From Devosia sp. (lineage in GTDB: Bacteria; Pseudomonadota; Alphaproteobacteria; Rhizobiales; Devosiaceae), in contig NZ_JAQGJM010000009.1 in the NCBI RefSeq assembly GCF_028290625.1, positions 124,001 to 188,000 of the forward strand: 64,000 bases of DNA, read 5' to 3'. Shown here one piece after another: positions 40,029 to 50,795 of the stretch; position 1 is the stretch's first letter, and the number at the start of each line of letters is the position of its first letter. The translations under genes were made by a program, and so were the position numbers. The notes under the pieces were generated by a model. It was not told the DNA's origin. It worked only from the letters and a program-made list of their open reading frames with translations, and ran no database searches.

Positions 40029-41203
40029 GTTCCTCCGAGCGCATTGAAGAATTTCTGGGTGAAGTCAAAAGCTCCTTTGCTAACAATGCGTTAGTGAAGC
40101 TGAAGCTTGCTGGTTATCACGGGGGTGAGGTCGACCTGAAGTCGATCGACGTCAAGAAGATCGTGGTCAAGGGCGGGGATAAGTTCAGCTTTACGTTCCA
40201 CTACAAGACGCGCGACATCATCAAGAACCTGATCCAACCCGAGGCGATCGGGGCTTTGCGGACGGCGCTGACGAGCGAATTCCGCAGTGCGCAATTGGCG
40301 ACGACGGGGTTCGATATGAGCTTCGAGCGGAACGGGGAAAAGATCCGGCTGAAGCGGACCGAGGTCGAGGGACGCGAGGCGCCGTCGGGCGATCATGATC
40401 GCGCCAAGAACCGCATGATCGATGCAGGCAAGAAGCCGTATCTGCATGCGCTCAAGATCACCGGTGCCGATGGCAACGTGCTTAGCGGCAGCCAGGACAA
40501 GTTTCGACAAATCAACAAGATGGTCGAAATCTTTGCGCCGCTGATTCAGGCCATTCCGGGCGATGTGCCCAAGATTATCGATATGGGCGCGGGCAAGGGT
40601 TACCTGACGTTTGCGCTATATGATTACCTGGTCAACGTCGCCAAGCGGCCGGTCGAAATGGTGGGTGTCGAGTATCGAGCAGAGCTGGTTGGGCTGTGCA
40701 ACGAGATCGCCCGACAGTCGGGCTTTGATGGCCTTCGTTTCGAGCAAGGGTCGATCATCGACTATGATGCCAGGGGCGCTGATGCAGTCATTGCATTACA
40801 CGCCTGCGATACGGCCACTGACGACGCCATCTTCAAGGGGATAAGTTCCGGGGCGTCCCTGATCACAGTTGCGCCTTGCTGCCACAAACAGATCCGCCGC
40901 CAGATGGAATCTCACCCAAATTCTACCAGCACGCTGGATTTCTTGCTGCGACACGGCACCTTCCTCGAGCGTCAGGCCGAAATGGTGACTGACGGGCTGC
41001 GCTCGCTGCTGCTGGAACAGCATGGCTACAAGACCAAAGTCTTCGAATTCATCTCCGATGCGCATACGCCCAAGAATGTGCTGATCGTGGCGGAGAAGCA
41101 GAACAAGCCTGCCGACACGCAAGCGGTGGCCGACAAGATCGCGGCGACCAAGGCGTTCTTCGGCATCGACTACCATCATCTCGAACGGCTGCTCAACGCT
41201 TGA
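40025..41203 (+). CDS. Class I SAM-dependent methyltransferase
   Basis: IIDMGAGKGYLTFALYDYLVNVAKRPVEMVGVEYRAELV (motif I); probable TTG start at 40025 overlapping the prfC stop. Confidence 0.8.
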   Translation: MSSSERIEEFLGEVKSSFANNALVKLKLAGYHGGEVDLKSIDVKKIVVKGGDKFSFTFHYKTRDIIKNLIQPEAIGALRTALTSEFRSAQLATTGFDMSFERNGEKIRLKRTEVEGREAPSGDHDRAKNRMIDAGKKPYLHALKITGADGNVLSGSQDKFRQINKMVEIFAPLIQAIPGDVPKIIDMGAGKGYLTFALYDYLVNVAKRPVEMVGVEYRAELVGLCNEIARQSGFDGLRFEQGSIIDYDARGADAVIALHACDTATDDAIFKGISSGASLITVAPCCHKQIRRQMESHPNSTSTLDFLLRHGTFLERQAEMVTDGLRSLLLEQHGYKTKVFEFISDAHTPKNVLIVAEKQNKPADTQAVADKIAATKAFFGIDYHHLERLLNA

Positions 41204-41224
41204 GCGCCTCTGTAAGGTTTTGAC

Positions 41225-41545
41225 ATGGCTAAAGTGACTTTCGTCGAGCCCGATGGCGAGCGCATCGAGACCGAGGCGCAGAACGGGTCGACCGTGATGG
41301 AGACCGCCGTCATCAATGGCGTTCCAGGCATTATCGGCGAGTGCGGCGGCGCCTGCACCTGCGCGACGTGCCATGTCTATGTCGACGACGCCTGGACCGA
41401 AGTGGTCGGTCCGCCGTCGAACATGGAAGAGGACATGCTGGACTTCGCCTTCGACGTGAAGCCGACCAGCCGGCTGGGTTGCCAAATCAAGATCAAGGAC
41501 GTTCTCGACGGCTTGGTGCTGCACGTGCCGACGCGGCAGGGGTGA
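41225..41545 (+). CDS. 2Fe-2S ferredoxin (adrenodoxin/Isc type), copy 1
   Basis: GECGGACTCATCHVYVDDAWTEVVGPPSNMEEDMLDFAFDVKPTSRLGCQIK. Confidence 0.93.
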   Translation: MAKVTFVEPDGERIETEAQNGSTVMETAVINGVPGIIGECGGACTCATCHVYVDDAWTEVVGPPSNMEEDMLDFAFDVKPTSRLGCQIKIKDVLDGLVLHVPTRQG

Positions 41546-41550
41546 TCGGG

Positions 41551-41660
41551 GGCACGCCCTCGTGGTTCGAGGCTCGCAAGAGCTCGCTGGGGTGTGACCT
41601 TTGAGTAGTCCTCATGGTGAGGTGGGAGCGAAGCGACCCTCGAACCACGAGGACGTGTCC
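41551..41660. repeat. Intergenic palindromic repeat (family C)
   Basis: GGCACGCCCTCGTGGTTCGAGG ... CCTCATGGTGAGGTG ... CCTCGAACCACGAGGACGTGTCC. Confidence 0.75.
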
Positions 41661-41847
41661 CGATGTTCCAGAGCAGAATTTTCTTCTCGCTGCCTGCGCA
41701 AAGATTCTTTTAGCGGCTTTGGGGGATAGTGTCGTGCGGCGTTCTAAGTGCGGCGTTCTGCGGGAAATATAAAAGCGATTGAATTTCAATGCCTTGTTGT
41801 GAAGTCCGGTTCTGCTGTAGTTTCCGGCTCTCACAGACAGGAATCCA

Positions 41848-43242
41848 ATGGGCGACCTCAACACATTTCCGTTGAGCTACAAAGTTCAGGGCAAGCGCAT
41901 CGTCATCATCGGCGGTGGTGAAGAAGCCCTCAACAAAGTCCGATTGGTCACTAAGACGACCGCTAAGGTCGTGATTATCTCCCAGCACATCGAGATCGAT
42001 TTTTCGGCCTTCGCCGTCGAGGTTTTCGAGCGGGCATTCGTGGCCGCCGACCTCGACAATGCGGCGCTGGTGTTTGTCGCCGAGGAAGGCGTTGACGCCG
42101 AGGCGGCCAAGGCCGGGGCGCGGGCGCGGAATATTCCGCTCAATGTGGTCGATGTGCCGGCCGAGTGCGATTTCTACACCCCGTCCATTATCGATCGCGC
42201 GCCGCTGACGGTGGCGATTTCGACCGAGGGCGATGCCCCGGTGCTGGCGCGGCTGGTGCGGGCGCGGATCGAGGCTATGCTGTCGCCGCGGATCGGCAAA
42301 ATTGCCAGGCTGGCCGGTGGGTTACGGCAAAAGGTCGAGAGCCTGATTCACGAAGGCGCGGCGCGTCGGCGGTTCTATGAAACTCTGGTGACCTCTCCAC
42401 AGATTGAAGCCGCCGAACTGCGCGGCGAGGGCGAGGCGGCAGCGTCGGCCTTGCTGGAGCAGCACATCGCGAGCCAGCAAAGGCAGGGCGTGGTCTGGCT
42501 GATCGGTGCTGGTCCGGGCTCCGAGGATTTGTTGACCCTGCGGGCGCAACGGCTGCTGCAGGAAGCCGATGTGATCGTGCATGACCAATTGGTGCCCATG
42601 GCCGTGGTGCAGATGGGCCGCCGCGATGCCGAGCAGATCGATGTCGGCAAGGCCAAGGGCCATCATTCGTTTTCTCAGGCGCAGATCAATACGCTGATCG
42701 TGCGGCTGGCCCGCGAGGGCAAGAAGGTGGCGCGTCTCAAGTCGGGCGACCCGATGATTTTCGGGCGGGCCGGCGAGGAAATCGCCGCCCTGCGCAGGGC
42801 GGGTATCGGCTACCAGATCGTGCCGGGTATCAGCGCCGCGTTGGCGGCTGCGGCCGATACAGCGACGCCGGTGACGTTGCGCAAGGTGTCCAGCGGCTTC
42901 GTGATGGCAACGGCCCATGGCGCCGATGACAGCGATCTGGCCCATTGGGCCTCGCTGGCGCAGTCGGGGCTGACACTGGCGCTTTACATGGGCAAGTCGA
43001 TTGCGCCGGAAGTGGCGGACCGGCTGATCGGGCACGGCGCAGCTGCGGCGTTGCCGGTGGGTGTGGTGGTCAATGCCGGGCGCGCCAACAAGTCATTCTA
43101 TCGCAGCACTTTGGGCGCAGTATCGGCCGGGGCACTGGAACTGGCCGATGGGCCGGCAATCATTTTCGTAGGCGAAGCCGTTGCGGCTGGCGATTGGGCG
43201 GACAATGCCGTGATCGCCGCGCAGGGCTTCAAGGTGGCATGA
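41848..43242 (+). CDS. cysG: Siroheme synthase (uroporphyrin-III C-methyltransferase / precorrin-2 dehydrogenase)
   Basis: N-terminal VQGKRIVIIGGGEEALNKVRLV; C-terminal VVWLIGAGPGSEDLLTLRAQRLLQEADVIVHDQLV...VARLKSGDPMIFGRAGEE. Confidence 0.96.
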   Translation: MGDLNTFPLSYKVQGKRIVIIGGGEEALNKVRLVTKTTAKVVIISQHIEIDFSAFAVEVFERAFVAADLDNAALVFVAEEGVDAEAAKAGARARNIPLNVVDVPAECDFYTPSIIDRAPLTVAISTEGDAPVLARLVRARIEAMLSPRIGKIARLAGGLRQKVESLIHEGAARRRFYETLVTSPQIEAAELRGEGEAAASALLEQHIASQQRQGVVWLIGAGPGSEDLLTLRAQRLLQEADVIVHDQLVPMAVVQMGRRDAEQIDVGKAKGHHSFSQAQINTLIVRLAREGKKVARLKSGDPMIFGRAGEEIAALRRAGIGYQIVPGISAALAAAADTATPVTLRKVSSGFVMATAHGADDSDLAHWASLAQSGLTLALYMGKSIAPEVADRLIGHGAAAALPVGVVVNAGRANKSFYRSTLGAVSAGALELADGPAIIFVGEAVAAGDWADNAVIAAQGFKVA

Positions 43243-43565
43243 GCATGGAAATACTAGCTGGCAACGAGCTGACTTCGGGAGCAGCGGTTTATCTCGACAG
43301 GCACGGAGATTGGCAGGACAGCCTGCAATCCGCGCGGCTGTTCGGCAAGGACGAGACCGAGGCGCGGGACGCCGCAATCGCCGCGACCAAGGCCACCGGC
43401 CGTATCGTCGGCATTGAAATCGAAGAGGTCGAGGACTTCGGCGGGCATGTCGTGCCCAAGCGCATGCGCGAGCGCATCCGCGCGGCGGGCCCGACGACAA
43501 TCGCGTGGAACGGCGAGACTTTTGGCCGCCAGCATCTGGATGAGGACGGTCATGTATCGATATGA
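43239..43565 (+). CDS. DUF2849 domain protein (sulfite-reduction operon)
   Basis: 108 aa, ATGA overlap with cysG and overlap with cysI; position and composition match DUF2849 proteins in cys operons. Confidence 0.75.
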   Translation: MSMEILAGNELTSGAAVYLDRHGDWQDSLQSARLFGKDETEARDAAIAATKATGRIVGIEIEEVEDFGGHVVPKRMRERIRAAGPTTIAWNGETFGRQHLDEDGHVSI

Positions 43566-45210
43566 CGAATTCGACGCGGCTTTCGTAGAAGGCCGCACGG
43601 CGCAGTTTGCCGACCAGGTGGCCCGCCGCCTGTCGGGCGAATTGAGCGAAGACCAGTTCCGGCCGCTGCGGCTGATGAACGGTCTCTACCTGCAATTGCA
43701 CGCCTATATGCTGCGCATCGCCGTGCCCTACGGCACGCTGAACTCGCGCCAGATGCGCAAGTTCGCCCATATCGCGCGCACCTATGATCGCGGCTATGGC
43801 CACTTCACCACGCGGCAGAATATCCAGTTCAACTGGCCCAAGCTGCGCGACGTGCCGGCCATTCTGGGCGAGCTGGCATCAGTCGAAATGCACGCTATCC
43901 AGACTTCGGGCAATTGCATCCGCAACACCACAGCTGACCAGTTTGCTGGCGCGGCGGCCGACGAGATCATCGATCCGCGCCCGATTGCCGAGATCATCCG
44001 GCAGTGGTCGAGCTTGCATCCCGAATTCACCTACCTGCCGCGCAAGTTCAAGATTGCGATGACGGGCGCGCCGAACGATCGCGCGGCCATTCGTTTCCAC
44101 GATATCGGCTTGCAGGCGGCCACCAATGGCGCCGGCGATATCGGCTGGGAAGTGTGGGTTGGCGGTGGCCTCGGCCGTACGCCGATGATTGCCAAGTTGA
44201 TCAACAGCTTCGTGCCCAACGAACATCTGCTGGCCTATCTCGAATCCATCATGCGCGTTTACAACCGCTATGGCCGCCGGGACAACAAGTACAAGGCGCG
44301 CATCAAGATCCTGGTGCACGAAGAGGGCCTGGAGACCATCAAGGGCCAGGTGGAGGCCGAATTCGCTGAAGTGCGCGGGGGCGTTTTGACGCTGCCGGCC
44401 GAAGAGGTGGATCGCATCACCGCCTATTTCGCGCCGCCGGAATTCAAGACCGGGACCGCGACCAAGATCGATGTGGCCTACGAGTCCATCATCGATCCGG
44501 CCTATGGCCGCTGGCTCGACCACAACATCAATTCCCATCGCCAGCCGGGCTACGCCTCGGTGACGATTTCGCTCAAGCCAATCGGCGGCGCGCCGGGCGA
44601 CGCCACGGATGCCCAGATGGACGCCGTGGCCGATATTGCCGAGCGCTATGCGTTTGACGAATTGCGCGTCAGCCATGAGCAGAACCTGGTGTTGCCGCAT
44701 GTGGCAATCAGCGACCTGCGCACGGTTTACGATGCACTGGTGGCGGCCCAGCTGGCCGAAGGCAATGCCGGGTTGATCACCGACATCATCTGCTGCCCGG
44801 GCATGGACTTTTGTTCCTTGGCGACGGCGCGTTCGATCCCCATCGCGCAGGAAATTGGGCGCAAGTTCGCCTCTGCCGAGCGGCAGGCGGATATCGGCGA
44901 TCTCAAGATCAAGATTTCCGGCTGCATCAATGCCTGCGGCCACCACCACGTGGCCCATATCGGCATTCTGGGCGTCGAGAAGAAGGGTGGCGAGCTGTAC
45001 CAGATCACGCTGGGCGGGGACGCTACCGAGAATGCCTCGGTCGGCAAGATCATCGGCCCCGGCTTCGAGGCCGAGCAGGTGCCCGACGCTATCGAGACGC
45101 TGGTCGACACCTACATTGCGCGGCGCACCAGCGCCGACGAGAGTTTTATCGCTGCCTATCGGCGATTGGGCGAAGCGCCCTTCAAGGAGGCGCTGTATGG
45201 CAACGCTTAA
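43552..45210 (+). CDS. cysI: Nitrite/sulfite reductase, hemoprotein (ferredoxin-type)
   Basis: GHFTTRQNIQFNWPKLRDVPAIL...TSGNCIRNTTADQFAG...KIKISGCINACGHHHVAHIGILG. Confidence 0.94.
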   Translation: MYRYDEFDAAFVEGRTAQFADQVARRLSGELSEDQFRPLRLMNGLYLQLHAYMLRIAVPYGTLNSRQMRKFAHIARTYDRGYGHFTTRQNIQFNWPKLRDVPAILGELASVEMHAIQTSGNCIRNTTADQFAGAAADEIIDPRPIAEIIRQWSSLHPEFTYLPRKFKIAMTGAPNDRAAIRFHDIGLQAATNGAGDIGWEVWVGGGLGRTPMIAKLINSFVPNEHLLAYLESIMRVYNRYGRRDNKYKARIKILVHEEGLETIKGQVEAEFAEVRGGVLTLPAEEVDRITAYFAPPEFKTGTATKIDVAYESIIDPAYGRWLDHNINSHRQPGYASVTISLKPIGGAPGDATDAQMDAVADIAERYAFDELRVSHEQNLVLPHVAISDLRTVYDALVAAQLAEGNAGLITDIICCPGMDFCSLATARSIPIAQEIGRKFASAERQADIGDLKIKISGCINACGHHHVAHIGILGVEKKGGELYQITLGGDATENASVGKIIGPGFEAEQVPDAIETLVDTYIARRTSADESFIAAYRRLGEAPFKEALYGNA

Positions 45211-46468
45211 TATGCTCCATTCGGAACGCAAACCCGACAAGCTGCGCTCGCTGGGCATTCTGGCGCTTAACGGCATGTTCGACGAGATGGACGCCGTCGG
45301 CGTGCTGCGTCAGGCCGCGCAGGACATCCTGCCGGGCGACCTTGCGATCGTGTCGTCGTTCGGCGCCGACTCGGCCGTGCTGCTGCATCTGGTGGCACAG
45401 GTTGATCCGAGCCTGCCGGTGTATTTCCTCGAAACCGGCAAGCATTTCCCCGAAACGCTGGCTTATGTCGAGACGCTGAAGAAGCAGCTCGGGCTGATGA
45501 ATGTCATCGCCATTCATCCCGATCCGGCTGATATCAAGCGCTTCGATCCGACGGGCGAATTGTGGGAAACCGACCCGGATTCGTGCTGCCATATCCGCAA
45601 GACCGAGCCCCTGGAGCCCATTACCGAGCAGTTCGGCGGCTGGGTGACCGGGCGCAAGCGCTTCCAGACCAAGGAACGCGGCGTGCTGCCGCATTTCGAA
45701 CTGACCAGCGACGACCGCATCAAGGTCAATCCTCTGGCCTATTTCAGCGACGCCGATGTCAACCAGTACAAGATCGATCACGGCTTGCCCGAGCATCCGC
45801 TGTTCTCTATGGGCTACAAGTCAATCGGCTGCGCGCCTTGCACCTCGGTGGTTGCCGAGGGGGAAGACCCGCGCGCCGGACGGTGGCGCGGCCTCAACAA
45901 GAAGGAGTGCGGCATCCACTTCGATTTCAACGGAGCAATTGCCTCGCCGATGAACGCCGCCAAGTTCACGCTCTACAAGGATGGCGCCTTTATCGCCGAC
46001 CCCTTCCATGCCTGGGAGGACGGCGACGACGCCGCGACCGCGCGTTATAAGCACGTGCCGGTAACGGTGTTCCTCGCCAATCGCGAGGCGTTTTTGGATA
46101 ACCAGGCGCCGCTGGGGCTGCTGGTGTCGCCGGGCGAAAAGATCGAGGATGTCGAGCAGGACTTGTCCCGCTTTTCCTCGATCGCCATTAAGTTCCCGGC
46201 GTTCACTGACGGTAGGGGCTATTCGACAGCCCGTTTGCTAGCGGAACGCTATCACTATGATGGCGAAATCCGCGCTGTGGGTGACGTGTTGCAGGACCAG
46301 ATTCCGCTGATGCGCCGCTGCGGCGTCAACGCCTTCGTGGTGACGCACCAGCCGACCCGCGAGGCTCTGGAAGAGAACCGCTTGCCGGAAGTGGCGATCT
46401 TTTACCAGCCCGTCGGCATCGCCGAAGTGCCGGTGGGCACGCGGCCCTACCTGCGCCGGGCGCACTAA
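45197..46468 (+). CDS. cysH: Phosphoadenylyl-sulfate reductase fused in frame to a C-terminal DUF934 domain
   Basis: IVSSFGADSAVLLHLV, SCCHIRKTEPL, GCAPCTS, KKECGIHF (CysH), then without a stop ...FPAFTDGRGYSTARLLAERYHYDGEIRAVGDVLQDQIPLMRRCGVNAF (DUF934). Confidence 0.93.
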   Translation: MATLNMLHSERKPDKLRSLGILALNGMFDEMDAVGVLRQAAQDILPGDLAIVSSFGADSAVLLHLVAQVDPSLPVYFLETGKHFPETLAYVETLKKQLGLMNVIAIHPDPADIKRFDPTGELWETDPDSCCHIRKTEPLEPITEQFGGWVTGRKRFQTKERGVLPHFELTSDDRIKVNPLAYFSDADVNQYKIDHGLPEHPLFSMGYKSIGCAPCTSVVAEGEDPRAGRWRGLNKKECGIHFDFNGAIASPMNAAKFTLYKDGAFIADPFHAWEDGDDAATARYKHVPVTVFLANREAFLDNQAPLGLLVSPGEKIEDVEQDLSRFSSIAIKFPAFTDGRGYSTARLLAERYHYDGEIRAVGDVLQDQIPLMRRCGVNAFVVTHQPTREALEENRLPEVAIFYQPVGIAEVPVGTRPYLRRAH

Positions 46469-46527
46469 AGACGGGCTTGCCCTCTGGCGCGAAGGTTGGC
46501 AGAACGCGCCGACTCCCTGACCATTGA

Positions 46528-47591
<1,064 letters not shown>

Positions 47592-47592
<1 letters not shown>

Positions 47593-47924
47593 TGATCGTC
47601 AACGTCACCGACCAGGCCGGGGAGCAGCACGAGCTTGAAGCGCTCGACGGCTGGCGCGTGATGGAAGTGATCCGCGACTGGGGCCTCAACATCAAGGCCG
47701 AGTGCGGCGGGGCCATGGCTTGCGCCACCTGCCACGTCTATGTCGATGCCGACTGGTTCGACAAGGTCGGCGCGCCCAGCGATGAGGAGGAGGACATGCT
47801 CGATACAGTCGGCGATGTCCGCTCGAACTCGCGGCTGAGCTGCCAGATTTTGATGAGCGATGAGCTTGATGGCCTCAAGGTCACGTTGGCGGCCAGTGCG
47901 GCCAAGGATGATGTCGCGGCCTAG
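47592..47924 (+). CDS. 2Fe-2S ferredoxin, copy 2
   Basis: KAECGGAMACATCHVYVDADWFDKVGAPSDEEEDMLDTVGDVRSNSRLSCQI; start codon overlaps FNR stop. Confidence 0.93.
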
Positions 47925-47950
47925 GCTGCTGATTTCGTTCCCCGATCTAG

Positions 47951-48054
47951 CCCACCCACTGTTCTTCCCGCGGACTTGATCCGCGGGCCACTCTCAACAC
48001 GGCACAAGCGGCGAGAGGCCCACGGATCAAGTCCGCGGGAAGGATCGTGGGTGG
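47951..48054. repeat. Intergenic palindromic repeat (family D)
   Basis: TTCCCGCGGACTTGATCCGCGGGCC ... GGCCCACGGATCAAGTCCGCGGGAA inverted arms. Confidence 0.85.
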
Positions 48055-48087
48055 GGAAGGGCTGGCGATTATTCTGTCCCGAAGTGA

Positions 48088-48663
48088 TTATTCCGCTGCA
48101 ACCGACAGCACTTCGCGCGGGCCGTGGTGGTTGATGAAGTTGGCGAACTTGTCGAGATAGCCAGTAAGGAAGCCGCGGGTGGTGTCGTCGGTGACCTCGA
48201 AGTGCTCATCGATCAGGCCTGGCTTGGTCTGGAAGTAGACTTCGGGCTGGCCCATGACGACCAGATCGAACAGGGGCAGGATTTGGCGGAGGTGGCCCTG
48301 GCCGACGGCGGTGCCGATGGCGCCCGGCGTGGTGCCGACGAGCGAGACGGGCTTGCCCAGCCAGGCGCTCTGACCCCAAGGGCGCGAACCCCAATCGAGG
48401 GCGTTCTTGATCACGCCGGGGAAGGAGCGGTTGATTTCCGGCATGACGATCAGCACGGCATCGGCGGCGGTGATCTGAGCCTTAAGCTTGGTGACGGCCT
48501 CGGGCGGGTTATCCCACAGGTCGTTATTGTAATGGGGCAGGCTGCCGATATCGAGATAATCGAACTTGAGCTGTCCGGCTGCCAGCTTTTCCAGCGTCTT
48601 GGCAAAAGTGGCGTTGATGGAATTCTTGGTCAGGCTCCCGACCATAACTGCGACAGTTTTCAC
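48088..48663 (-). CDS. NADPH-dependent FMN reductase family protein
   Basis: MKTVAVMVGSLTKNSINATFAKTLEKLA...VLIVMPEINRSFPGVIKNALDWGSRP. Confidence 0.92.
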   Translation of the reverse strand: MKTVAVMVGSLTKNSINATFAKTLEKLAAGQLKFDYLDIGSLPHYNNDLWDNPPEAVTKLKAQITAADAVLIVMPEINRSFPGVIKNALDWGSRPWGQSAWLGKPVSLVGTTPGAIGTAVGQGHLRQILPLFDLVVMGQPEVYFQTKPGLIDEHFEVTDDTTRGFLTGYLDKFANFINHHGPREVLSVAAE

Positions 48664-48704
48664 GATAATCTCACTGGTATCCGTTGGTAACTGACGCTAT
48701 ATGA

Positions 48705-49175
48705 GTGCCTATGAAATTCGCCGCAAGACGGCACTTTTTCGATACATCAGGCACCAAAATGAAACCAATTGACGAACATCACGATTGCCGCCCGGTTGGC
48801 GAAATCCTGCACCAGATCGGCGGCAAGTGGACCGTGCTGATCATCACCAAGCTGGCCGACGGGCCGATGCGTTTTGGCGAGATCAAGCGCATGATCGGCG
48901 GCATCAGCCAGAAGGTTCTGACCGCGACGCTGCGTGATTTGGAGATGGATGGGTTTGTGACCCGCACGGTGACGCCGTCGATCCCGCCGCGGGTGGATTA
49001 TGAACTGACCGATCTGGGCTATGACCTGCAGGTGCCGCTCAAGGCTATCGGGCAATGGGCCACCATCAACCGGCCAAAGGTGCTCGATGCCCGCCGGCAA
49101 TATTTCGCCGAGCATCCCGATGCCATGCCCGCCCGGATGGGGCGGATAGCGGAGCTCAAGCAGGCAGCGGAGTAG
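48705..49175 (+). CDS. HxlR family winged-helix transcriptional regulator
   Basis: CRPVGEILHQIGGKWTVLIITKLADGPMRFGEIKRMIGGISQKVLTATLRDLEMDGFVTR; alternative start at 48759. Confidence 0.93.
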   Translation: MPMKFAARRHFFDTSGTKMKPIDEHHDCRPVGEILHQIGGKWTVLIITKLADGPMRFGEIKRMIGGISQKVLTATLRDLEMDGFVTRTVTPSIPPRVDYELTDLGYDLQVPLKAIGQWATINRPKVLDARRQYFAEHPDAMPARMGRIAELKQAAE

Positions 49176-49397
49176 CCCAAAGCGTGACCGGGTGGCGCCG
49201 CGCGCCGTGGCGTGCCTGGCACGGCGCCGCCGACCCAAGGCGGCCAGCGGTGTCGGTTATTCGCATCTTGTGGGATAGGTAGTCGGAGGGGCGGCTCGCC
49301 TACTCCGGCCCGGAGCGCTGCGACAAATCCGGGTCGGGGTGTACAGTGGTCAGCCAGAGATTGCCTGGCGCTCATAGGCACCTGGCATCGTGATGGA

Positions 49398-49703
49398 TTA
49401 GTCGCCCATGATGCTCAGCGGCATATCGTATTTGGGCGTTTCCACAGGGGTCTTCGGGGCCACCTTGACCGCCTTGGCGCCGGGCTGGCGGACCGAAACT
49501 TCTGACGCCACGACATCGCAGCGGAAACCCTTGGCATTGGCTGCCGTGACGGCATCCTGGATCGCACTGCTGTGCTCGACCAACGACTGGCTGGACTGCT
49601 CAGGGGTCAGGCAGCCGGGGGCGGCATAGGCAGAACCGCCCGTCGCCAGAATCCCTAGGCCGATAGCGGCGGCAGCAAAACCCGATTTCACAAATGTGTG
49701 CAT
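49398..49703 (-). CDS. Small secreted protein with conserved Cys pair, copy 1
   Basis: MHTFVKSGFAAAAIGLGILATGGSAYAAPGCLTPEQSSQSL...NAKGFRCDVVASEVSVRQPG; signal peptide; paralogous to 50204-50497. Confidence 0.8.
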   Translation of the reverse strand: MHTFVKSGFAAAAIGLGILATGGSAYAAPGCLTPEQSSQSLVEHSSAIQDAVTAANAKGFRCDVVASEVSVRQPGAKAVKVAPKTPVETPKYDMPLSIMGD

Positions 49704-50203
49704 TTATTTTTCCTTTACTTCGGCCGTACCCGACAGTGGGCAATCCAGCGAGGCTGGTGGCCTTTGGGCAGAGTTGCAATGGCGGCTGATTTTCTTTTGT
49801 TTTCAGTCGTCTAACGCAATCTAAGACCGTGCTGAGACGGCTTTCAAGTTAAGAAGTGGTCATGCTTTGGCCATCTACGGGCAGAACCCGAGCAGACGTG
49901 GTGCCGCACGAGGCGTAGACGCCGGAGCGGTCTAAAGTATCTTCGAAGAAACTACCTGGTGTTCCGTAGTATGCAGGCAGATCATTCCAGCCATGCATCT
50001 GTGTGCTGGCGTTGGGGCAATGCGCAAAACAGCGCGCCGCCGACCCCGGGAGGGCAAGCGGTGTGCTTGTTCAGGTTTTGTGTGGGTCAGGTGGTCGGCG
50101 CTTCCGCCTACTCCGGCCCGGAGCCCCTGCAATTCCGGGTCGGGGTATACATGCGTCGGCGAAAGATTACCTGGCGCCTAGGGCGCCTTGGCATCGTGAT
50201 CAA

Positions 50204-50497
50204 TTAGTCCATCAGGCTGGTAGGCGTTGCCTGCTCAGGAGCGGCCTGGAAGTAGACCTTGGGGGTCACTTTGGTAGCGGGCTGCTGAACCGAATAGTCG
50301 GAAGCAACGACATCGCAACGGAAGCCCTTAACGTTGGCTGCAGCGGCGGCATCATAGTCTGCGTCGCTGGAGTCGATCAGCGACTGGGCGGTCTGGTCGG
50401 GGGTGAGGCAACCAGCGGCAAACGCAGAACCGGCGCTGGCGAAAATGCCCAGACCAACAACTGCAGCGGCGAAACCAGATTTCAAATAGGTGTTCAT
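50204..50497 (-). CDS. Small secreted protein with conserved Cys pair, copy 2
   Basis: MNTYLKSGFAAAVVGLGIFASAGSAFAAGCLTPDQTAQSL...NVKGFRCDVVASDYSVQQPA. Confidence 0.8.
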   Translation of the reverse strand: MNTYLKSGFAAAVVGLGIFASAGSAFAAGCLTPDQTAQSLIDSSDADYDAAAAANVKGFRCDVVASDYSVQQPATKVTPKVYFQAAPEQATPTSLMD

Positions 50498-50795
50498 TTT
50501 ACTTTTCCTTTACTTTGGGCACAGCTACCCTCCCGGTCCTCAGCTATGCCGAGACCCGTTAGACGCTACTGTGGTAGCGAGTGATTTTTCAGTGTTATCA
50601 ATCGCCTACGGTGAAGGTAAGTACACTTACGATCGCTTTCAAGTCATCAGATCGTCATGTTTTTGCGGTCTATGGGAAGCTTCCCGCATAGATGTTGTGG
50701 CTCCGGATCGGCAGACGCCCGGAATATCCAAAAGTATCTTGGAAGAAACTGCCCACATCTAGAAGATATGCAGCAAGATCATTCCAGCTATGCGT

